A DNA stretch of 36,827 bases. Source: an uncultured Muribaculum sp. GTDB lineage: Bacteria > Bacteroidota > Bacteroidia > Bacteroidales > Muribaculaceae. Both the position numbers and the translations under genes were made by a program. Below, piece after piece: positions 1-5,653 of this stretch (positions are counted from its first letter, which is position 1; every line of letters starts with the position of its first letter). The DNA lies in NCBI RefSeq assembly GCF_910583865.1, contig NZ_CAJTYX010000020.1:14385-51211 (forward strand), read 5' to 3'. Under the pieces are notes generated by a model. It worked only from the letters and a program-made list of their open reading frames with translations. It was not told the origin of the DNA and made no database searches.

Positions 1-53
1 CTGTGTGCATGCACCCAGCGCCCCGGCTATGAATAATTGTTATGACTATCTGA

Positions 54-1046
54 TTAGTCGGCGTTGAGGTTGACGCGCTTGAAAGCGACGGCAACGAGGC
101 CTTTCTGGCTCTGCTCCAGGAACTGTCCTACAGAAATCTTGCTGTCCTGCACATACTCCTGCTCCATGAGGCAGCTCTCCTTGAAGAACTTGTTGAGACG
201 TCCGTTGGCGATGTTCTGGATCATGGCCTCGGGAAGGTTTGCAGCCTTTGCCTCGGCGGTCTCCTTCATGATCTGACGGGCTTTGGCGGCATCGTCCTCG
301 GTAATCCAGCCCTTGGTGATGTTCGACTCGATGTGATCCTCCGAATCGAAGTGGTTGGGGTTGAGTCCGGCCTTCTTCAGAGCGGCTTCGACAGCCTTCT
401 TGATCTGCTCCTGCTTGGTCTTTTCGACGGCAACGGCGATCTCCTGGTCGATGGTGGCCTGGGGCACATCCTCGCGGCTGACAGCCACGGGATTCATCGA
501 GGCGATCTGCATGCAGATCTCACGGCCGATCTGGGCGTCTACTCCGGGGAGGTTGAAGCCTACTATGGCGGCGAGCTTGTTGTTGAAGTGGTTGTAGGCG
601 GCGGTGGTGGGAGCCTCCACTACCTCGTAAGCGCCGATCTCGGTCTTTTCACCGGTCTTGCCCGACTCCTCGGTGACGAGGTCGGCAACGGTGGTGCCGT
701 CGACAACGACTGCCTTCAGCTCGTCGACGCTCTTGCAGCGGTTGGCCACAGCGATGTCGAGAAGTTTCTTGGCAAGGCTTACGAAGCCTTCGTTCTTTGC
801 CACGAAGTCGGTCTCGCAGTTGAGTGCGAGGATAGCGGCGAAGTCGCCTTCGTTCTTCGAGAGCACGCAGCCCTCGGCGGCCTGACGGTCCTCACGCTTG
901 GCGGCTACTGCCTGGCCTTTCTTGCGGAGAATCTCTACGGCGGCGTCCATGTCGCCGTTGGCTTCGGCGAGAGCCTTCTTGCAGTCCATCAGGCCGGCAC
1001 TGGTAAGGTGGCGCAGCTTGGTGATTTCTGCCATTGTAACTGCCAT
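54..1046 (-). CDS. tsf: Elongation factor Ts
   Basis: EF-Ts is the cytoplasmic nucleotide-exchange factor that regenerates EF-Tu-GTP. The 330-residue protein opens with the UBA-like N-terminal domain (LRHLTSAGLMDCKKAL, about residues 11-26) and carries the family hallmark TDFVAKN that contacts EF-Tu, followed by the core domains. The start MAVTMAEITKLR is chosen over the internal Met5 because Bacteroidales EF-Ts proteins, from memory, begin MAVTMA. It lies 36 nt downstream of rpsB with no promoter-like sequence between, so it is the last gene of rplM-rpsI-rpsB-tsf. No Shine-Dalgarno sequence is visible, as is normal in this phylum. The 53 nt downstream reach the window edge and hold only a short GTGCATGCAC palindrome. 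Confidence 0.97.
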   Translation of the reverse strand: MAVTMAEITKLRHLTSAGLMDCKKALAEANGDMDAAVEILRKKGQAVAAKREDRQAAEGCVLSKNEGDFAAILALNCETDFVAKNEGFVSLAKKLLDIAVANRCKSVDELKAVVVDGTTVADLVTEESGKTGEKTEIGAYEVVEAPTTAAYNHFNNKLAAIVGFNLPGVDAQIGREICMQIASMNPVAVSREDVPQATIDQEIAVAVEKTKQEQIKKAVEAALKKAGLNPNHFDSEDHIESNITKGWITEDDAAKARQIMKETAEAKAANLPEAMIQNIANGRLNKFFKESCLMEQEYVQDSKISVGQFLEQSQKGLVAVAFKRVNLNAD

Positions 1047-1082
1047 ATTCGTATATGATTTTAGCGGTTATTAAAACTTTTG

Positions 1083-1931
1083 TTATGCCTCGGCTTCTGC
1101 TGCTTCGGCGGGTGCTTCCTCAGCCTTTACTTCAGCCTCAGCCTCTGCGGGGGCGCCCTCCTCGTTGCGACGGGCCACACGGCGACGACCGCGGGGTGCC
1201 TGCGAGGGAGCTTCTTCGTCGGCGGGTGCGTCGGCCTTTTCAGCCTTGCGCTCCTCCAGGCCTTCGGCCATTGCCGAAACGACGGTGTCGAGGATAAGCT
1301 CGATCGACTTTGAAGCGTCGTCGTTGGCGGGGATCACGAAGTCAACGTCGTTGGGGTTGGAGTTGGTGTCTACCATTGCAAACACGGGGATGCCCAGACG
1401 GTTGGCCTCGGCCACGGCGATGTGCTCCTTCATCACGTCAACCACGAACAGGGCCGAGGGGAGACGGTTGAGGTCGGCGATAGAGCCGAGAGTCTTTTCG
1501 AGCTTGGCGCGCTGACGGCTGATCTGCAGCTTCTCACGCTTCGACAGGTTGTCGAAAGTGCCATCCTTCGACATCTTGTCGATGTTGGCCATCTTCTTTA
1601 CGGCCTTGCGGATGGTGGGGAAGTTGGTAAGCATGCCGCCGGGCCAGCGCTCGATCACGTAGGGCATGTTGATTTGCGACGCCTTGTCGGCGATCACTTG
1701 TTTGGCCTGTTTTTTGGTGGCTACGAAGAGTACCTTCTTGCCAGCCTTTGCTATGCTCTTGAGGGCAGCCGACGCTTCTTCGAGCTTGGCGGCTGTCTTG
1801 TAGAGGTCGATGATGTGGATACCGTTGCGCTCCATGAAGATGTAGGGGGCCATGGCCGGATTCCATTTGCGCTTGAGGTGGCCGAAGTGGCACCCTGCGT
1901 CAAGGAGCTGTTCAAATGTAGGTGTTGACAT
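1083..1931 (-). CDS. rpsB: 30S ribosomal protein S2
   Basis: Ribosomal protein uS2 of the small subunit. The N-terminus (TFEQLLDAGCHFGHLKRKWNPAM) and the block RWPGGMLTNFPTIRKAV are diagnostic of S2. The protein has 282 residues against roughly 230-260 for most S2 proteins. The excess is a C-terminal tail from about residue 230, with an Arg-rich patch (RGRRRVARR) and then an Ala/Glu-rich low-complexity end. The ATG is preceded by an A-rich stretch and no Shine-Dalgarno. It is co-directional with rpsI but separated from it by 167 nt, the longest gap in this operon, which may hold an autoregulatory leader. Confidence 0.97.
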   Translation of the reverse strand: MSTPTFEQLLDAGCHFGHLKRKWNPAMAPYIFMERNGIHIIDLYKTAAKLEEASAALKSIAKAGKKVLFVATKKQAKQVIADKASQINMPYVIERWPGGMLTNFPTIRKAVKKMANIDKMSKDGTFDNLSKREKLQISRQRAKLEKTLGSIADLNRLPSALFVVDVMKEHIAVAEANRLGIPVFAMVDTNSNPNDVDFVIPANDDASKSIELILDTVVSAMAEGLEERKAEKADAPADEEAPSQAPRGRRRVARRNEEGAPAEAEAEVKAEEAPAEAAEAEA

Positions 1932-2098
1932 TTGTGTTTCTTGTTGTTTACGTTCTGTTGAATTTTACAACCCCGGGGTAGGGAACGTGTCCATCGCCGG
2001 GATTTAGATGCTAAACACTGTTTCGGGGAGGGAGGTGGATCTATGCTGCGGGCTTCTCCACGCATGCCGCCACGAGGGACGGCGGGAGAAAATCCGTA
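1932..2098 (-). promoter_or_regulatory. Possible structured rpsB leader in the rpsI-rpsB spacer
   Basis: This 167-nt spacer has no TAnnTTTG promoter box on the minus strand, so rpsB is probably read from the rplM promoter. It contains several short self-complementary stretches: CCGCC (2067-2071) with GGCGG (2081-2085), TTTAG (2003-2007) with CTAAA (2011-2015), and the palindrome ACCCCGGGGT (1970-1979). Leaders that bind S2 are known before rpsB in several bacteria. Whether this is one is inference. Confidence 0.35.
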
Positions 2099-2485
2099 TT
2101 AACGCTTGGAGAACTGGAAGCGCTTGCGGGCCTTGGGCTGACCGGGCTTCTTACGCTCTACGGCACGCGGGTCGCGAGTCATGAAGCCTTCCACGCGAAG
2201 TGCATGCTTGTCCTCGGGGTTGATTTTTACAAGAGCGCGGGCAATGGCAAGACGAAGTGCCTCGGCTTGGCCCTTGTAGCCGCCACCGTCAAGGTTTACG
2301 TTGATGTCATACTTTGATGCTGCATCAAGTGTGTTGAGGGGCTGCTTTACGATATATTGAAGTATAGACGAGGGGAAATATACTTCGAGGGGACGCTTGT
2401 TGATGGTGATGGTGCCATTGCCCTCGCCCATGATCACGCGGGCGATGGCGGCCTTGCGACGGCCTACTGCATTAACCTTTTCCAT
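2099..2485 (-). CDS. rpsI: 30S ribosomal protein S9
   Basis: Ribosomal protein uS9 of the small-subunit head, whose C-terminal tail reaches the P-site tRNA. The 128-residue protein starts with the family motif VGRRKAAIARV (residues 6-16), carries GGGYKGQAEALRLAIARAL in the middle, and ends with the conserved basic tail KARKRFQFSKR. Length is normal. It follows rplM by only 5 nt, the classical rplM-rpsI pair, so the two are translationally linked in one transcript. Confidence 0.97.
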   Translation of the reverse strand: MEKVNAVGRRKAAIARVIMGEGNGTITINKRPLEVYFPSSILQYIVKQPLNTLDAASKYDINVNLDGGGYKGQAEALRLAIARALVKINPEDKHALRVEGFMTRDPRAVERKKPGQPKARKRFQFSKR

Positions 2486-2490
2486 ACTTC

Positions 2491-2970
2491 TTATTTAATG
2501 GTGTTGATGTCGATTACTTTGGGGTTCTGCGCTTCGTGGGGATGGGCCGGGCCGTTGTACACGTGCATGTTTTCGATGATGCGGCGTCCCAGACGTCCCT
2601 TGGGAAGCATGCCTTTGACAACCTTGATGAAAAGGGGGTTGTAACCAGGCTTGAGGTGCTTGTTGAACGACTTCTGCTGGAGCAGCTCGGGAGTCGACAC
2701 GCGCTGGCCGCCGGGATAGCCCGTGTAGCGGAGGTATTCGCGGTCGGTCCACTTCTTACCGGTGAGGCGCACCTTGTCGGCGTTGATGATAATTACATTG
2801 TCGCCGCACTCTACGAAAGGTGAGTAGGTGGGCTTGTTCTTGCCGCGAAGTATAAGAGCGACAACTGAGCACAGACGGCCAAGAACTTGGTCGGTGGCAT
2901 CGATCACCACCCATTCGCGGTTGCACTGCTGCTCGTTGGGGGTTAATGTCTTGTAGCTTAAAGTATCCAC
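2491..2970 (-). CDS. rplM: 50S ribosomal protein L13
   Basis: Ribosomal protein uL13, an early assembly protein of the large subunit. The 159-residue sequence has the signature regions WVVIDATDQVLGRLCS, DNVIIINADKVRLTGKKW, YTGYPGG and VKGMLPKGRLGRR, and ends in HPHEAQNPKVIDI. The start codon is GTG. It is preferred because MDTLSYKT matches the usual Bacteroidales N-terminus as I remember it, and no other in-frame start fits. It is the first gene of the rplM-rpsI-rpsB-tsf operon, behind a strong promoter and a leader of roughly 100 nt with two hairpins. Confidence 0.96.
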   Translation of the reverse strand: MDTLSYKTLTPNEQQCNREWVVIDATDQVLGRLCSVVALILRGKNKPTYSPFVECGDNVIIINADKVRLTGKKWTDREYLRYTGYPGGQRVSTPELLQQKSFNKHLKPGYNPLFIKVVKGMLPKGRLGRRIIENMHVYNGPAHPHEAQNPKVIDINTIK

Positions 2971-3073
2971 GTTAAATCTTTAATTAATAGATGTTTAATC
3001 CGACTTGCCGTTGAGTCGCGTTCGGCCAAAAACGCTTCTCCGTGCAAATCAATGTATTAAGTTGGATATAATC
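2971..3073 (-). promoter_or_regulatory. Structured rplM mRNA leader (candidate L13 autoregulatory element)
   Basis: The 5' untranslated region predicted between the promoter and the GTG start holds two adjacent hairpins. One pairs CGACT (3001-3005) with AGTCG (3014-3018). The other pairs GCGTT (3018-3022, sharing one base) with AACGC (3031-3035). The rest is AT-rich. Structured leaders before rplM that are thought to bind L13 have been described in Bacteroidia. Assignment to that motif is inference from position and structure, since no covariance-model search could be run. Confidence 0.55.
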
Positions 3074-3079
3074 GGTGTG

Positions 3080-3110
3080 CAAAGGTACGACTTTTTAAAT
3101 TCCCCGCAAA
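3080..3110 (-). promoter_or_regulatory. Promoter of rplM-rpsI-rpsB-tsf
   Basis: On the minus strand there is a -7 box TACCTTTG (3080-3087) and a -33 box TTTG (3107-3110), 19 nt apart. This matches the Bacteroidetes primary sigma-factor consensus TTTG-N19-TAnnTTTG exactly. It predicts a transcript starting near 3073. Confidence 0.88.
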
Positions 3111-3248
3111 ATCGATTTAAGTATTTTTAACTTCTGTCGCCTGTTTATATTCTTCACCGCCATGTTATTCAATGTGGAGGAAGTCGTTTTTACCGCCGGC
3201 CGACACCGAAAAAGTATAAATGGGACTATTATTCTCATTTATATTGTC

Positions 3249-3256
3249 TAAATTTG
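3249..3256 (+). promoter_or_regulatory. Promoter -7 box upstream of the isomerase gene
   Basis: TAAATTTG fits TAnnTTTG and lies 22 nt before the ATG, predicting a very short leader. No convincing TTTG is found 19-20 nt upstream, so the promoter is weaker by sequence than that of rplM. Confidence 0.55.
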
Positions 3257-3278
3257 CATTGATTAACATAAATACATT

Positions 3279-3899
3279 ATGACCCAAGTTCAAGAATCGA
3301 TGCGGCATATCCTGCGATGCGAAAGCGATGCCATACTCAACATACCCGTCTCCGACGCCTACGACCGTGCTGTTGAGCTTATTATCGAACATGTGCACCG
3401 CCGCAAAGGCAAGCTCGTGACCTCAGGAATGGGCAAGGCCGGACAGATTGCGATGAACATCGCCACCACATTCTCCTCTACAGGAACTCCCGCTGTCAAC
3501 CTCCATCCGAGCGAGGCGCAGCACGGCGACCTCGGGGTGCTGCAGCCCGACGACGTCATGCTGCTCATCAGCAACTCGGGAAAGACATACGAGATCATAG
3601 CCCTCGTGGAGCTGACGCGCAATCTCTATCCGCAGATACCGCTGATTGTCATAACAGGAAATCCCGACAGCCCCCTCGCGGCCATCGCCGACGTGACCCT
3701 TGCCACGGGCGGAGCACCCGAGGTGTGCCCGCTCGGACTCACCCCGACCACATCCACCACCATGATGACGGTCATAGGCGACGTCCTCGTGGTCAACGTG
3801 ATGACCCTCACCGGCTTCACCCGTGAGCAGTATGCCCTCCGCCACCACGGCGGCTACCTCGGCAAAAAATCCCGAGGCGAGGCCACATCCACCCGATAG
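3279..3899 (+). CDS. kdsD: Arabinose-5-phosphate isomerase, single SIS domain (KdsD-type)
   Basis: Interconverts ribulose-5-phosphate and arabinose-5-phosphate, the first step to Kdo for lipid A-core synthesis in the cytoplasm. The 206-residue protein is one SIS domain: TSGMGKAGQIA (residues 48-58, with Lys53), LHPSEAQHGDLG (75-86, with His76 and Glu79), the sugar-phosphate loop SNSGKT (98-103), TPTTSTT, and the C-terminal HHGGYLG (about 189-195). These match the KpsF/GutQ/KdsD family. The two CBS domains of the long enterobacterial enzymes are absent. Short SIS-only forms of this kind are known in Bacteroides. It heads a plus-strand unit with a PfkB kinase and ribH. A 6-phospho-3-hexuloisomerase is the alternative SIS family, but the LHPSEAQHGDLG block favours KdsD. 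Confidence 0.88.
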   Translation: MTQVQESMRHILRCESDAILNIPVSDAYDRAVELIIEHVHRRKGKLVTSGMGKAGQIAMNIATTFSSTGTPAVNLHPSEAQHGDLGVLQPDDVMLLISNSGKTYEIIALVELTRNLYPQIPLIVITGNPDSPLAAIADVTLATGGAPEVCPLGLTPTTSTTMMTVIGDVLVVNVMTLTGFTREQYALRHHGGYLGKKSRGEATSTR

Positions 3900-3930
3900 C
3901 CTCTCCTCCCTATTGCCCTTAATCACCCTA

Positions 3931-3966
3931 CTGTCCCTATTGTCCCTATTGTCCCTATTGACCTTA
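3931..3966 (+). repeat. 9-nt tandem array, TTGTCCCTA type
   Basis: Four consecutive 9-nt units read CTGTCCCTA, TTGTCCCTA, TTGTCCCTA and TTGACCTTA. Flanking sequence (CCTTAATCA before, CCTCTCTGC after) continues the pyrimidine-rich pattern. The array fills the gap between the isomerase stop and the kinase start, in the same sense as the genes. It shares the 9-nt period of the GTCNGAC/CTCCTTAAT arrays elsewhere in the window. Confidence 0.85.
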
Positions 3967-3986
3967 TCCTCTCTGCTCCCCCACCA

Positions 3987-4856
3987 ATGCGCAAAATCAT
4001 AATAATAGGCGAAAGCACCCTCCGCATCGACTTCGATGGTGCAGCCCCGCGCTCGTCGGCGCCCGACGGAGTCCTCCTCAACACCGCCGCGGCCCTCGGC
4101 AGCCTCGGCCATCCCGTCAGCTTCGTCAGCGAGATCGCCGACGACCATGTAGGCAAAATCCTGCTGCGCTTCCTCGACGATGCCGGAGTAGACACACACA
4201 GCGTCGACACCTACACCGGCGGAGCCACGCAGCTGAAACTCGCATTCGCCGACGGAACCTCATCGCGTTACGGATCATACCACGACTCCGGATTCACCGT
4301 GGTATGGCCGCGCATCGACCCCGACGACATACTGCTTTTCGGTGGCAACTACGCCCTCGACCACAGGTCGAGACCCCGCCTGTTTGAAATCGTGAAATAC
4401 GCACGCGAACGCCGCGCCACCGTCATCTACGTCCCGGACTTCGAGGCATCACGTGTGCGCAACATCACCCACCTGATGCCTGCCATACTCGAAAGCTTCG
4501 AGGCCGCCGACATGGCCGTGACCACCCCGACCGACCTGCAGGCCATATTCAACACCACCGATGCCGCCGCCGCTTTCCGCGACCACATATCATTCTACAC
4601 CGACACCCTCCTCGACATCTCCCCCGCCGGACTCTCAATCCTCACCCTACCCTCCGCCATCCCTCTCCCACCCCTCGACCCCATGGCGGCTCTCACTCCC
4701 ATGCCCTCTCCCGACCCCGTGCCCCCCTTTGACCAGCCGCCCTTTCCAAACTGCAGTGTTGACGGCGGCAGCCGTCAATCAACCCTCCCGCCGGCTTCCG
4801 CACCGGTCGCCCTCCTGTCCGCCCTCATCCCAGCCCTCCTCGCCCCTCCCGAATAA
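3987..4856 (+). CDS. PfkB-family sugar kinase, degenerate C-terminus (likely inactive)
   Basis: The first ~200 residues are a recognisable ribokinase/PfkB fold: KIIIIGESTLRIDF at the start, the substrate-side helix LLNTAAALGSLGHPVSFVSEIADDHVG, FLDDAGVDT, a lid strand, and DILLFGGNYAL near residue 115. From about residue 215 the sequence becomes Pro/Leu/Ala-rich low complexity. The family's GAGD motif, with the catalytic Asp and anion hole, is not found in any forward frame. Active family members are about 295-330 residues; this has 289, of which the last ~75 look unrelated. The underlying DNA there is C/T-rich like the spacers, and a 13-bp tandem repeat covers the stop codon. It lies between the Kdo-pathway isomerase and ribH. 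It may be a pseudogene in progress or a non-catalytic protein. Confidence 0.7.
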   Translation: MRKIIIIGESTLRIDFDGAAPRSSAPDGVLLNTAAALGSLGHPVSFVSEIADDHVGKILLRFLDDAGVDTHSVDTYTGGATQLKLAFADGTSSRYGSYHDSGFTVVWPRIDPDDILLFGGNYALDHRSRPRLFEIVKYARERRATVIYVPDFEASRVRNITHLMPAILESFEAADMAVTTPTDLQAIFNTTDAAAAFRDHISFYTDTLLDISPAGLSILTLPSAIPLPPLDPMAALTPMPSPDPVPPFDQPPFPNCSVDGGSRQSTLPPASAPVALLSALIPALLAPPE

Positions 4857-4869
4857 CCCTCCCGAATAA
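4844..4869 (+). repeat. 13-bp tandem duplication over the kinase stop codon
   Basis: CCCTCCCGAATAA occurs twice head to tail (4844-4856 and 4857-4869), and the first copy supplies the stop codon of the kinase gene. This is consistent with recent slippage in a C/T-rich tract. Confidence 0.85.
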
Positions 4870-4882
4870 CCCTCTCCGGCAT

Positions 4883-4969
4883 GTCTGACCGGTCTGACCG
4901 GTCAGACTCGTCCGACACCCTACCCTCCTTAATCTCCTTAATCTCCCTCCCGCTAACCTCCCTAATCCC
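4883..4969 (+). repeat. Composite 9-nt array: (GTCNGACnn) x4 then CTCCTTAAT-type units
   Basis: GTCTGAC, GTCTGAC, GTCAGAC and GTCCGAC start at 4883, 4892, 4901 and 4910, exactly 9 nt apart. After a short bridge come CTCCTTAAT (4925-4933), CTCCTTAAT (4934-4942), CTCCCTCCC, GCTAACCTC and CCTAATCCC, also in 9-nt register, ending 9 nt before the ribH start codon. GTCTGACCGGTCAGAC (4892-4907) is a perfect palindrome, so the first block can fold as a hairpin. The same two-part architecture recurs at 34581-34682. Confidence 0.88.
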
Positions 4970-4978
4970 GCTTACCCA

Positions 4979-5467
4979 ATGTCAACAGCCCTATCCACCG
5001 GCGCACCCAAAGGCGCCCTTCCCGCCATCAGCAAGAATGCCAAAGTAGCCATCGTGGCAGCCACATGGAACAGCCACATCACATCACCTCTCGCCCAGGG
5101 CGCAATCGAACTGCTCGACAGCCGTGGCGTCGCACACGAACTGTTCCACGTGCCGGGCACCGTCGAGCTTACATACGCCGCCGCACGCCTGCAGCCGCTC
5201 TTCGACGCAGTGATCATCATAGGCTGCGTCATCCGGGGCGACACTCCCCACTTCGATTACGTATGCCGTACCGTCACCGACGGCCTGACGCAGCTCAACC
5301 TCAACGCCGAGTGCCCCGTGATCTTCGGAGTGCTCACCGTCAACGACGAGCAGCAGGCCCTCGACCGTGCCGGAGGGCGCCTCGGCAACAAAGGCACCGA
5401 AGCCGCCGAAGCCGCCATCCACATGATCTCATTCGCGGAGGCCACCTCCCTCACAACCACCCTCTAA
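4979..5467 (+). CDS. ribH: 6,7-dimethyl-8-ribityllumazine synthase
   Basis: Condenses 5-amino-6-ribitylamino-uracil with dihydroxybutanone phosphate, the penultimate step of riboflavin synthesis, in an icosahedral or pentameric cytoplasmic assembly. Family motifs are all present: ATWN (residues 28-31), HVPGTVEL (57-64), GCVIRGDTPHFDYVC (82-96) with the catalytic His91, GVLTVNDEQQALDRAGG (117-133) and NKGTEAAEAA (137-146). The 162-residue length is normal. The first ~18 residues are a variable extension. It is the last gene of the plus-strand unit and is separated from the kinase by the composite 9-nt array. No FMN riboswitch is visible upstream. Confidence 0.96.
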   Translation: MSTALSTGAPKGALPAISKNAKVAIVAATWNSHITSPLAQGAIELLDSRGVAHELFHVPGTVELTYAAARLQPLFDAVIIIGCVIRGDTPHFDYVCRTVTDGLTQLNLNAECPVIFGVLTVNDEQQALDRAGGRLGNKGTEAAEAAIHMISFAEATSLTTTL

Positions 5468-5515
5468 CCCTCCCCCGGGACAACCACACTCCCATCTCCC
5501 CACGGAAAATTCACG

Positions 5516-5553
5516 GCGAGGGCGGTGTGTCAGCACTGACACACCGCCCTCGC
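5516..5553. terminator. 38-nt perfect palindrome between convergent ribH and GH31 genes
   Basis: GCGAGGGCGGTGTGTCAG (5516-5533) is followed by CA and then its exact reverse complement (5536-5553), giving an 18-bp stem. It sits between two convergent genes, so a bidirectional terminator is the simplest reading. Neither side has a clear run of T, so it is not a standard intrinsic terminator. It could instead be a REP-like palindrome. Confidence 0.65.
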
Positions 5554-5564
5554 TCGTCAATCTC

Positions 5565-5607
5565 GTCAGACAGGTCCGACTTGTCTGACAGGTCCGAACT
5601 GTCAGAC
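5565..5607. repeat. 9-nt array, GTCNGACnn x5
   Basis: GTCAGAC (5565), GTCCGAC (5574), GTCTGAC (5583), GTCCGAA (5592) and GTCAGAC (5601) start exactly 9 nt apart. Units 1 and 3 are complementary (GTCAGACA with TGTCTGAC), so the array can fold. It directly follows the 38-nt palindrome, and there is no CTCCTTAAT block here. Confidence 0.88.
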
Positions 5608-5653
5608 CCATCCGGCCCCTGCGGCCTCTTTTGTCCGACCGTCTCTTGCTCCC

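Larger units (their letters stand above)
2971..3278. other. Divergent intergenic region between rplM and the isomerase gene
   Basis: These 308 bp hold the rplM leader and promoter on the minus strand and the isomerase promoter on the plus strand. The remainder, about 3111-3240, is AT-rich and shows nothing further. A small minus-strand reading frame inside it has no recognisable features. Confidence 0.8.

Noticed and set aside
333..1058. Long plus-strand reading frames antisense to tsf, nuo, atp, recF, trmD and sus genes
   Set aside because: They are shadows of GC-rich coding strands: their translations are low in family-like motifs and rich in His/Gly/Val or Arg runs, and each covers a confidently identified gene.
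3165..3398. Minus-strand 77-codon frame overlapping the start of the isomerase gene
   Set aside because: It covers the isomerase promoter and 5' end, has no recognisable motif and no promoter of its own.
4600..4856. A simple frameshift as the cause of the missing kinase C-terminus
   Set aside because: The other two forward frames were read through this segment and neither contains a GAGD-like motif or a resuming kinase fold, so one indel does not restore it.
4883..4969. CRISPR array
   Set aside because: The units are 9 nt with 2-nt spacers, far shorter than CRISPR repeats and spacers, and no cas genes are present.
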